Below are positions 19,378 through 26,493 of a stretch of 64,000 bases of DNA, piece by piece. This DNA comes from Pseudonocardia sp. DSM 110487 (GTDB taxonomy: Bacteria; Actinomycetota; Actinomycetes; Mycobacteriales; Pseudonocardiaceae). The position numbers and the translations under genes are program-made. Every line of letters begins with the position of its first letter. The stretch's first letter is position 1. Below the pieces are notes generated by a model. That model made no database searches, was not told the origin of the DNA, and was given only the letters and a program-made list of their open reading frames with translations. The DNA is taken from positions 558,001-622,000 of the forward strand of contig NZ_CP080521.1 of NCBI RefSeq assembly GCF_019468565.1. The letters are read 5' to 3'.

Positions 19378-20312
19378 GCCTTCTCCTCCGTCGTCGTCAG
19401 CGGGAGTCGTGGATCGATCTCCTGGTCCTCCCAGGTGGCGCGCACCCAGGCGTGCTCCGGGTCGTCGCAGATCAGCCACGCCCGGTCCGGGCTCGGACCG
19501 GCCATGACGTTGAGGTAGTAGAGGTCGTAGCCGGGCGTGGCCATCGACGGGCCGTGCCAGCCATGGGGGATGAGCACGGTGTCGCCGCTGCGCACCTCGG
19601 CGCAGACGTCGATCTCCCGGCCCGGGCCCGAGGTGTAGACGCGCTGGTAGGCGGGGCCGTCGCGGTCCACCTCGAAGTAGTAGACCTCCTCCAGCTGGGC
19701 CTCGCCCTCGCGCTCCTCGTCGTGCTTGTGGGGCGGGAAGGACGACCAGTTGGCGCCGGGCGTGAGTACCTCGACGGCGATGAGCTTGTCGGCGTCGAAG
19801 GTCTGCGGGTTGCAGAAGTTGTTGACCTGGCGGCTGGCCTGGCCCGCGCCGCGCAGCTCCACCGCAACACCGTCGGCAGGGCCGTAGCGCGCGTTCAGCC
19901 GCCGCGTGGCCCGTGCGGCGGGGAGGGCGAACCGCCCACCGCCGTCGGACGACACGGTGACGTCGGCGTCCCGTGGCACGTACGCGAAGTCGCTCACGCG
20001 GGCGAAGACGCTACGGCGGCCGGTGACGTCGAACGTCTCGCCGTCGCACGACACCCTGCAGCCACCCGACAGCGGCAGCACGACCATCTCGTCCGCCCCG
20101 GTCGAGAAGGTGACGCTCTCCCCGGGCGCCAACTCGAGGATCCGGAGCGAGCTGTACTCCCACCCGGCATTCTCGGGCGTCACGACGAGCGAGAAGGGCC
20201 CATCGGAGGTCTCGCCCCGCCGCACGAGGGGCCCCACATTCCGACGAACGGCGCGTTCGTCGGAACCTGTCCGACCAACGAGCCGATCGTCGGAACCGAG
20301 CTGCGCGCTCAC
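19374..20312 (-). CDS. iolB: 5-deoxy-glucuronate isomerase IolB
   Basis: A bicupin-type isomerase converting 5-deoxy-D-glucuronate to 2-deoxy-5-keto-gluconate. The family pattern is clear from SDGPFSLVVTPENAGWEYSS (about residue 36) onward, with metal ligands in FPPHKHDEE and VYYFEV and the late VLIPHGWHGP. With GTG at 20310-20312, which overlaps the aldolase stop as GTGA, the protein has 312 residues. That is some 30 more than most IolB proteins, and the extra N-terminus crosses the 26-nt hairpin repeat. Starts at GTG 20237 or 20225 would remove this extension but lack a ribosome site. The 5' end is therefore uncertain. Confidence 0.9.
   Translation of the reverse strand: MSAQLGSDDRLVGRTGSDERAVRRNVGPLVRRGETSDGPFSLVVTPENAGWEYSSLRILELAPGESVTFSTGADEMVVLPLSGGCRVSCDGETFDVTGRRSVFARVSDFAYVPRDADVTVSSDGGGRFALPAARATRRLNARYGPADGVAVELRGAGQASRQVNNFCNPQTFDADKLIAVEVLTPGANWSSFPPHKHDEEREGEAQLEEVYYFEVDRDGPAYQRVYTSGPGREIDVCAEVRSGDTVLIPHGWHGPSMATPGYDLYYLNVMAGPSPDRAWLICDDPEHAWVRATWEDQEIDPRLPLTTTEEKA
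20240..20265. repeat. 26-nt hairpin repeat, copy 2
   Basis: Identical to 8840-8865: a 10-bp perfect stem around GCG, flanked by T and AA. A related imperfect hairpin (CCGAC with GTCGG arms) follows at about 20270-20293. Copy 2 lies in the first 30 codons of iolB as annotated from GTG 20312, or just upstream of iolB if a later start is used. Confidence 0.65.
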
Positions 20313-21184
20313 AGGAGCCCCACCGCCGCGTCTACCGCCCCCGCCACGTCGTCGCCCGGTGGGTAGAGCAGCGACCGGCCGATCACCAGTCCCTTCACCG
20401 TCGGCAGGGCCAGTGCCTTGCTCCAGCTCGCGAACGCGGCGTCCTGGTCCTCGGCCACCTCCCCGCCGAGGATCAGGGCGGGCAAGGTCGTCGCGGCCAT
20501 CGCGCGCTCCATCTCGTCGACGATCGGGACCTTGAGCCAGGTGCGCGCGGACGTGTTGCCCAGGCCGGCCGCGACCGTCGAGGCGCGGATCATCGCCTCG
20601 GTGGTGAGCTCGTTGCGTACCCGGCCGTCGACGCGGTGGGAGATGAAAGGCTCGACCATCGCCATCAGCCGGTGCCCGGCCAGCTCGCTCACCGCCCGCC
20701 CGCACGACTCGAGCGTGGCGGCGGTGGCGCGGTCCTCCGGATCGATGCGGACCAGCATCTTGCCGCCCTCGAACCCGGCCGCGGCGATGCTCGCGGCGTC
20801 GAAGGCGGTGAACCGGTCGTCGATCTCGAAGGTCGTTCCGGCCAGGCCGCCCCTGTTCATGGAGCCGACCACGACCTTGCCGTCGAGCGCGCCGAGCAGC
20901 AGCAGGTCCTCCAGCACGTCGGGGGTGCCGAGTACGCCGTTGACCCCGGGCCGCGACAGCGCGAGGCACAGCCGGTCGAGCAGGTCGCCGCGGTCGGCCA
21001 TGGCGAGCGGCCGGTCGCCCGCCCGCAGCGCGCCGCGGGCCGGGTGGTCGGCGGCGATCATCATGAGCCTGCCGTGCTCGCCCAGCAACGAGTCGGGCTT
21101 GCGGCGGCGCTGCGCGGCCTCGGCCACCGCCTCCGGCCTGCGCACCCGCAGCTCGACGAGCTCCTGCAGTCGGTCAGCCAGCAC
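20309..21184 (-). CDS. Cgl0159-type (beta/alpha)8 aldolase, probable DKGP aldolase
   Basis: A 291-residue DeoC/LacD-like TIM-barrel protein as found in actinobacterial iol clusters next to iolC (Cgl0159 type). Features include the LMMIAADHPARG start of the barrel, VVVGSMNRGG, the WLKVPIVDEM strand with a candidate Schiff-base lysine, and LILGGEVAED. No classical IolJ is present here, so this is the best candidate for cleaving 2-deoxy-5-keto-gluconate 6-phosphate to DHAP and malonate semialdehyde. GTG at 21184 overlaps the iolC stop by 11 bases and gives the family start LADRLQELVELR. Confidence 0.8.
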   Translation of the reverse strand: MLADRLQELVELRVRRPEAVAEAAQRRRKPDSLLGEHGRLMMIAADHPARGALRAGDRPLAMADRGDLLDRLCLALSRPGVNGVLGTPDVLEDLLLLGALDGKVVVGSMNRGGLAGTTFEIDDRFTAFDAASIAAAGFEGGKMLVRIDPEDRATAATLESCGRAVSELAGHRLMAMVEPFISHRVDGRVRNELTTEAMIRASTVAAGLGNTSARTWLKVPIVDEMERAMAATTLPALILGGEVAEDQDAAFASWSKALALPTVKGLVIGRSLLYPPGDDVAGAVDAAVGLL

Positions 21185-22126
21185 GGACGGCCTCCCCGAG
21201 CTTGGCCTCGACCTCGTCGGTCGTGGGCATCGCCTCCGCGCAGGCCAGCCGGCCCGCGACGATCGCACCTGCGGCGTTGCAGAACCGCATGGAGCGCTCC
21301 AGATCCCAGCCGGAGAGCAGCGCGTGGCACAGCGCTCCGCCGAACGCGTCGCCCGCCCCGAGGCCGTTGACCACCTCGACCGGCACGGGCGGCACGACGA
21401 CCTGGGTCGTGCCGTCGGAGGCGAGCACGCCCGCCGGCCCCTGCTTCACGACCGCAAGCCCGACACCCGCGTCGTGCAGCGCCTTGGCCGCGGCGTCCGG
21501 CTCACGGGTCCCGACCGCGGTGTCGCACTCGTCGAGGTTCCCGACGGCCACCGTGACGTGCTGCAGCGCCTCCTGGTACCAACGGCGGGCCTCCTCGCGG
21601 GAGGGCCAGAACATCGGGCGGTAGTCGAGGTCGAACACGGTGATGCCCGCCTTGCCGCGTGCCCGCAGGGCGGCGAGCGTGGCCTCGCGGCTCGGCTCCT
21701 GCGACAGGCCGGTGCCGGTCACCCAGAACACGCCGGCGTCCCGCACGGCGTCCATGTCCAGCTCGCCGGCGTGGATCTCCAGGTCGGGCGCCTTGGGGAA
21801 GCGGTAGAAGTACAGCGGGAAGTCGTCGGGCGGGAAGATCTCGCAGAACGCACAGGGGTCGGCAAGTGCGGCACCGGCGTGACGTACCGGTCGTCCACGC
21901 CGAAGCCCCGCAGCGCGTCGTGGATGAACTCGCCGAAGGGGTCCTGCCCGGTCCGGCTGATCACGGCGCTGCGCCGCCCGTGGCGCGCTGCCGCGACCGA
22001 CACGTTCGTGGCGCTGCCGCCGAGGTACTTGCCGAACGTCTGCACCTCGCGCAGCGACACCCCGGTCTGCAGCGGGTACACGTCCACGCCGATGCGGCCC
22101 ATGGTGAGCACCTCGAACCCGGCCAT
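21174..22126 (-). pseudogene. iolC: iolC (5-dehydro-2-deoxygluconokinase), interrupted by a -1 frameshift
   Basis: A PfkB-family kinase split over two frames. The first frame, from ATG 22124-22126 after a strong AAGGGGAGG site, carries GKYLGGSATNVSVAAARHG and runs to HLPTPV. The second frame continues with CEIFPPDDFPLYFYRFPKAP and ends with the PfkB signature VNGLGAGDAFGG, including the base Asp. The switch falls at 21851, where GTGCG stands for an expected GTGGCG, so one G is missing. Restored, the protein has 317 residues, normal for IolC. Either a sequencing error or a recent mutation is possible. Everything else in the gene looks intact. Confidence 0.88.
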
Positions 22127-22199
22127 CCGCCTCCCCTTCGAGTCCGCGTTCTCCAGGTGACCCCGGACACGCCGCTCAGGTGTACTCTGACCCGCCGTA

Positions 22200-22219
22200 C
22201 CTGTCAACACTTTGTCAGG
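22200..22219. promoter_or_regulatory. candidate GntR (IolR-like) operator
   Basis: A 20-bp imperfect dyad, CCTGnCAA-nnnn-TTGnCAGG, lies in the 117-bp gap between iolC and the divergent GntR gene, 24 bases before the regulator's start. Seven of ten positions pair in each arm. Location and symmetry suit an IolR-type operator controlling both directions. Confidence 0.6.
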
Positions 22220-22243
22220 ACATACCCAACGGTAGGAGCAGGC

Positions 22244-22972
22244 GTGGAGGTCTCGGCACTCGACCGCACCAGCCCGGTGCCGCTCTACTTCCAGGTGGCC
22301 GGGAGGCTCGAACAGCTCATCGAGGGCGGCCAGCTACCGGTCGGCGGCCGACTGGAGAACGAGGTGGAGCTCGCCGAGCGGCTGGGTGTGTCCCGGCCCA
22401 CCATGCGCCGCGCGATCCAGTATCTCGTCGAGCGCGGGGTGCTCGTGCGCAAGCGCGGCATCGGCACCCAGATCGTGCACCCGAAGGTACGCAGGCCCGT
22501 CGAGCTCTCCAGCCTGTACGACGACCTGGCGAAGTCGGGCAAGCGGCCCACCACGCGGATCCGCAGCCTCGATGTCCGCCCGGCGCCCGACCACGTCGCC
22601 GAGGCCCTTGGCGTGCCGGAGGGCACAGAGGTGACGTGGATGGAGCGGCTGCGGTTCGCCGCGGGCGAACCGCTCGCGCTCATGCACAACGCGGTGCCGG
22701 TGGACGTGCTTCCGCTGCGCCATGACGACCTCGAGGCACGTGGGCTCTACGAGCTGCTGCGCGCAGCCGGCTACGTGCCGCGGATGGCCGACCAGGTGGT
22801 GGGTGCCCGTGCGGCGACGGCAGCCGAAGCTCGGCTGCTGGGCGACACGCGGGGTGCCCCTGTGCTGACGATGACCCGCACGGCATGGGATGCCGGCGGT
22901 CGTGCGGTGGAGTACGGCTCGCACATCTATCGCGCGAGCCGGTACTCCTTCGCGCTCACCCTGTCCAGCTGA
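22244..22972 (+). CDS. GntR family regulator with UTRA domain (probable inositol-operon repressor)
   Basis: A 242-residue GntR/HutC-type regulator. The winged helix covers residues ~5-72 (PLYFQVAGRLEQLIEGGQL, then LAERLGVSRPTMRRAIQYL), and a UTRA effector domain covers ~95-235 (LYELLRAAGYVPRMADQVV, then RASRYSFALTL). GTG at 22244 follows AGGAG with 5-base spacing. It is divergent from the first iol gene, as iolR is in Corynebacterium glutamicum, so control of the inositol operon is likely. The effector may be inositol or a phosphorylated intermediate. Confidence 0.9.
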   Translation: MEVSALDRTSPVPLYFQVAGRLEQLIEGGQLPVGGRLENEVELAERLGVSRPTMRRAIQYLVERGVLVRKRGIGTQIVHPKVRRPVELSSLYDDLAKSGKRPTTRIRSLDVRPAPDHVAEALGVPEGTEVTWMERLRFAAGEPLALMHNAVPVDVLPLRHDDLEARGLYELLRAAGYVPRMADQVVGARAATAAEARLLGDTRGAPVLTMTRTAWDAGGRAVEYGSHIYRASRYSFALTLSS

Positions 22973-23030
22973 CCCGGATGGGTCCGCTCACCTGCGCCAA
23001 CCCCCCACCGGGCTGCAGGCGACACGCAGC

Positions 23031-23237
23031 TCAGCGGTAGCGCCGCTGCGGTGCCTCGTCCTCGTCGTCCTCGGCGGGAGCATAGGGATCGGCGTAGTAC
23101 TCGTCCTCCGCCTCACCGTTGCGGGGTGCCGCGCTCCCGATCTCGCGCTGCAGCGCGTCGAGGTCCATGGTGGGGGAGCTGTACTTGAGCTCTCGAGCCA
23201 CCTTGGTCTGCTTGGCCTTGGCTCGTCCGCGCCCCAT
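23031..23237 (-). CDS. DUF3073 domain protein
   Basis: A 68-residue actinobacterial protein. The conserved N-terminus MGRGRAKAKQTKVARELKY and the following SSPTMDLDALQREIG are the DUF3073 signature. The C-terminal half is acidic (EDEYYADPY, EDDEDEAPQ) and probably disordered. The ATG is preceded by GGGGG at a good distance. The basic head and acidic tail suggest a nucleic-acid- or ribosome-associated role, but none is established. It is a single gene flanked by the GntR regulator and a stem-loop. Confidence 0.9.
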   Translation of the reverse strand: MGRGRAKAKQTKVARELKYSSPTMDLDALQREIGSAAPRNGEAEDEYYADPYAPAEDDEDEAPQRRYR

Positions 23238-23385
23238 GGCTGGTCCCCCTTACAACAGGGAAGGGGCGGCCGGATGTCTCGGCGGCCCCATTCATCTCAA
23301 CAATCTCGTGGTGTTCACCGTACCTTGCGAACCGGCAGGAGTGCGACGTGGCACCGGTGATGTGACGCCGGACGCGTAGGAGGTC

Positions 23386-23410
23386 ACCCGCTGGGCTGGC
23401 CTCAGCGGGT
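23386..23410 (-). terminator. stem-loop after the MFS gene
   Basis: ACCCGCTG (23386-23393) pairs perfectly with CAGCGGGT (23403-23410) around a 9-base loop. It lies 67 bases past the stop of the minus-strand MFS gene and before the DUF3073 start, so it is placed to end that transcript. No T-run follows. Confidence 0.5.
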
Positions 23411-23476
23411 CGGGACCCCAGCCTCCTGCCCTTTCATCCGACGTTCCACCACCCGTTCGGATGGATGTGAGTGCCA

Positions 23477-24667
23477 TCACGCCCGCGCCGACTCCGCCGC
23501 GGGTTCGTCCAAGTGGCGTAGCGCGAGGACGGCGCAGAGCGCGGCGGTCGCGCCCATCACGAGCATCGCCGACCAGCCGGCCAGGTCGGCCACCAGCCCG
23601 CCGATGGCAGGGGCGACGGCGGCGGCCATGTAGTTGGCGGTGTTGGACATCGCCATCGCGGTGGCGGCGCGACCCGTGGGGGCCAGCTCACCTGCCGCCG
23701 TGAAGACGAGGCCGTTCCAGCTGATCGCGAGCGCCGCGGCCGGGACCAGCGCGGCGGCGAGCAGCGCCGCGGGCCCCGGCCGCAGGACCGCCGCCAGTGC
23801 GAAGCCCGCCGCCACCGCGATGGCGACGATCCGCAGCGGGCCGAGCCTGCTCTGCACCCGGTCCGACCACGCCCCGTTCGCGAGGCGCCCGACGGCGCCC
23901 AGCACCTGGGTGAGGCCCAGCAGCGCCCCCGCGGTCGCAAGGGAGAGACCCGCGCCGCCGTGCAGCACCTCCACCAGGAACACCGAGCCGAGGAACTGCG
24001 GTACGACGAGCAGTAGCCCGGCCACGCTCAGCCGCTGCAGCCGGCGGTCGGCCAACACCTCGCGAGCCCGCGCAGCGGGCCGGGCGGATCGGGCGGGCCG
24101 GTCCGGCGGTTCGCGGATGAACGCGGCGACGGCCGCCGCCGCGGCAAGGCACGTGACGGCCAGCGCCGCGAACACCGCGGGCACCCCGCCCGCGTCCGCG
24201 ATCGGAGGTAGGGCAACGGCCGCGACCGCGGCCCCGATGGGTACCGCGGTCTGCCGGATCGCCATCGCCGTGCCCCGGCCCGTCGCGGGGAACCAGGTGA
24301 GCACGGCGCGACCGCTGGCCGCGTTGACACTCGCGCCGGATGCCCCGGCGACGATCAGCAGGGCTCCCGCGGCCACCGCGTCGTCGACGAGCGCGAGGAC
24401 GCCGAGCGCCACCGCCGCGCCGAGCAGCCCGGACGCCATCACCCACCGCTCGCCGAACCGGTCGGCGGCGCTGCCCCACGCCATGAGCGTCGGGATCAGG
24501 CCTGCCGATGCGAGCCCGATGAGCACACCGACGCCGGCGAGGCCCAATCCGAAGTGCTCGCGCAGGGCGGGCGTGACCGCGGCGAGTCCGAGGAAGTACG
24601 CGGTGGCGGCCTGTGCGGCCGTCCCGACGACGAGCACGACCCACCGATATGAAGGCCCCGAACCCAT
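23477..24667 (-). CDS. MFS transporter
   Basis: A 396-residue major facilitator with about twelve hydrophobic segments. The loop between spans 2 and 3 has GSAADRFGERWVM, the MFS motif A (GxxxDRxGxR), and its counterpart GAWSDRVQSRLG appears in the second half. A central basic loop (REPPDRPARSARPAARARE) separates the two bundles. The ATG at 24665-24667 is taken because the upstream extension is not hydrophobic. Substrate unknown; the closest general pattern is that of NarK/cyanate-type and drug exporters, and I cannot separate these. Confidence 0.88.
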   Translation of the reverse strand: MGSGPSYRWVVLVVGTAAQAATAYFLGLAAVTPALREHFGLGLAGVGVLIGLASAGLIPTLMAWGSAADRFGERWVMASGLLGAAVALGVLALVDDAVAAGALLIVAGASGASVNAASGRAVLTWFPATGRGTAMAIRQTAVPIGAAVAAVALPPIADAGGVPAVFAALAVTCLAAAAAVAAFIREPPDRPARSARPAARAREVLADRRLQRLSVAGLLLVVPQFLGSVFLVEVLHGGAGLSLATAGALLGLTQVLGAVGRLANGAWSDRVQSRLGPLRIVAIAVAAGFALAAVLRPGPAALLAAALVPAAALAISWNGLVFTAAGELAPTGRAATAMAMSNTANYMAAAVAPAIGGLVADLAGWSAMLVMGATAALCAVLALRHLDEPAAESARA

Positions 24668-24751
24668 GACCCGACGATAGGCGGCCGTACCGAATATCGG
24701 GACGCTACTCCCACATAGTGAGAGTCGAGAGGACTTCGCACAGCGTGTGGG

Positions 24752-24783
24752 CACTTCGCACGAGGCCGACCTCGTGCGAAGTG
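24752..24783 (-). terminator. 14-bp perfect hairpin after ygfZ
   Basis: CACTTCGCACGAGG (24752-24765) pairs perfectly with 24770-24783 around a CCGA tetraloop, 5 bases beyond the ygfZ stop. It is well placed to end the fur-ygfZ transcript. A partial echo of the arm (ACTTCGCAC) occurs at about 24733. Confidence 0.75.
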
Positions 24784-24787
24784 ATCC

Positions 24788-25855
24788 CTAGCGGAGGCCC
24801 AGCTGGGCTGCTCGACCCGGGGGTGGTGTGTCCGCCTCAGGGGCGTACGACGTCGGGTCGATCCTCGCCGGCGTCTCGCGGTCGGCCTCGCCCGCCGTCA
24901 GCTCGGCGTCCACCGGGACGCTGCGCTTCACAAGGGCAAGCGCCACCGGGCCCAGCTCGTGGTGGATCGTCACCGTGCCGACACGGCCGACGGGACGTCC
25001 GTCACGCTGAACCTGGTCGCCGGGCACGGGCAGGGTCTCGTCGCCGGCGTCGAGGTGCAGCAGCACGAGGCGGCGGGGCGGGCGCCCGATGTTGGCCACC
25101 CGGGCCACCGTTTCCTGGCCCCGGTAGCAGCCCTTCGTGAGGTGCACCGCCGAGCCGATCCACCCCACCTCGTGAGGGATCGTGCGGTCGTCGGTGTCGA
25201 CGCGCAGGCGTGGGTGCAGCGCCTCGACACGCAGCGCCTCGAACGCGAGCGTGCCGGCCGGGCGCGCGCCCGCCGCCGTGAGCCGTTCCCACCACGCGGC
25301 CTGCGTGTCACGGGGGACCAGCAGGTCGGCGGCATCGGCACCGGGCCAGCCCATGCGCCGGACGAGCCCGCCACCAGGCAGGGCGAGCGCGCCGTGCGGA
25401 CGCTCCGGCACCGCGACGCCTGCCGCGGCGAGCACGTCGGCTGTGTCCGGGCCGACGACGCTCAGCACGGCGAGCTCCGCCGTGGCGTCGCGGGGCTCCA
25501 CCTTCGACCAGAACACCATCTTTTTCAGGTAGTCGAGCAGCTCCGGCACGTCGCCCGGCTCGGTGTCGAGGAACACCGTGTCGGCGGTGTGCGCCACCAC
25601 CATGTGGTGCAGCACCCGGCCGTTGATGTCCAGCACGAGTGCCTCGGTGCCGGAGTCGGCAGGCAGCTCGCTGACGTGCTGGGTGAGCAGCAGGTGCAGC
25701 CAGCCGAGCCGCTCCGGTCCGGTGACCGCGATGACGCCGCGGTGGCCGCGGTCGACGACCCCGGCGCCGCGGCTCATGGCCCGCTGCTCGGCAAGGGGGT
25801 CGCCCCGGTGCGCCGGGACGTCCTGGTCGTTGTCTGCCCCTGGCAGGTCCGTCAC
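24788..25855 (-). CDS. ygfZ: YgfZ/GcvT-like folate-binding protein (Fe-S cluster maintenance)
   Basis: A 355-residue GcvT-fold protein. The family hallmark KGCYRGQE (K-G-C-Y-x-G-Q-E) lies at about residue 255, followed by RPPRRLVLLHLD. YgfZ (IBA57 in eukaryotes) binds tetrahydrofolate and helps assemble or repair Fe-S clusters; the Cys of the motif is the functional one. GTG at 25853-25855 overlaps the fur stop as GTGA, so the two are translationally coupled. Pairing of a metal-sensing regulator with an Fe-S maintenance protein is sensible. Confidence 0.9.
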   Translation of the reverse strand: MTDLPGADNDQDVPAHRGDPLAEQRAMSRGAGVVDRGHRGVIAVTGPERLGWLHLLLTQHVSELPADSGTEALVLDINGRVLHHMVVAHTADTVFLDTEPGDVPELLDYLKKMVFWSKVEPRDATAELAVLSVVGPDTADVLAAAGVAVPERPHGALALPGGGLVRRMGWPGADAADLLVPRDTQAAWWERLTAAGARPAGTLAFEALRVEALHPRLRVDTDDRTIPHEVGWIGSAVHLTKGCYRGQETVARVANIGRPPRRLVLLHLDAGDETLPVPGDQVQRDGRPVGRVGTVTIHHELGPVALALVKRSVPVDAELTAGEADRETPARIDPTSYAPEADTPPPGRAAQLGLR

Positions 25856-26310
25856 TGCTTTGCCTCCTCGGCGTCGCGGCACTCGCGGCACTGCCCGGAC
25901 AGCGCGACGTGAGCGGGGTCCAGCGCGAAGTCGGACTCGGCGAGCAGCCGCTCCGCGAGGCCGTCCATCAGGTCGGTGGGGGATTCGGTGACCGTGCCGC
26001 AGGAGTGGCAGACCAGGTGGACGTGCTGGTGCTGCTGCTCCGAATAGGTCGGAGCGCCGTGGCCCAGATGGGTGTGGCGGACCAGCCCGATGCGCTCGAG
26101 CAGGTCGAGCGTGCGGTACACCGTGGTGATGTTGACGGCGGGCGCCGCCTGCTGGACCTGCGTGCAGATCTGTTCCGGCGTGGCGTGCCCGAGGGCGCGC
26201 ACGGCGTCGAGCACGAGCTGCCGCTGCGGCGTCATCCGCAGGCCGCGTTGGTGCAGGGTGCGGCGGAGGGCCGCCGGCCCGCTCTCCACGGTTCCCGACG
26301 TGGTGTCCAC
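25852..26310 (-). CDS. Fur family metalloregulator
   Basis: A 152-residue Fur-type repressor. The winged helix contains TPQRQLVLDAVRALGHATPE and ITTVYRTLDLLERIGLV, with the Fur signature TTVYRTLD. The dimerisation domain has the HVHLVCHSCG histidine/cysteine cluster, and CRECRD near the C-terminus completes the Zn(Cys)4 site. It could be a Zur, Fur or PerR-like protein; sequence alone does not decide. It starts with GTG at 26308-26310. ACCCGA-AGA-TCGGGT, just upstream at about 26381-26395, is a possible operator. Confidence 0.88.
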   Translation of the reverse strand: MDTTSGTVESGPAALRRTLHQRGLRMTPQRQLVLDAVRALGHATPEQICTQVQQAAPAVNITTVYRTLDLLERIGLVRHTHLGHGAPTYSEQQHQHVHLVCHSCGTVTESPTDLMDGLAERLLAESDFALDPAHVALSGQCRECRDAEEAKQ

Positions 26311-26493
26311 CGACTTGATGGTAGGCGCTCCGGCGTCCGGTGTGTCGGGTGGTGGACCGGGGGTTACGCGCTCCGATACCCGAAGATCGGGTGCCGTCGG
26401 TATGCTCCGTCAGGGTGAACGACCAGGTTTGGGAGCCTGGACCTACCTACCCTCGGCGGGTGGAAGGGCTGTCACGCTCGGGAGGGACGACGG

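Noticed and set aside
17557..19518. A 653-codon plus-strand frame opposite iolD
   Set aside because: No ribosome site and an Arg/His/Gly-rich product typical of antisense frames in GC-rich DNA; iolD on the other strand is unambiguous.
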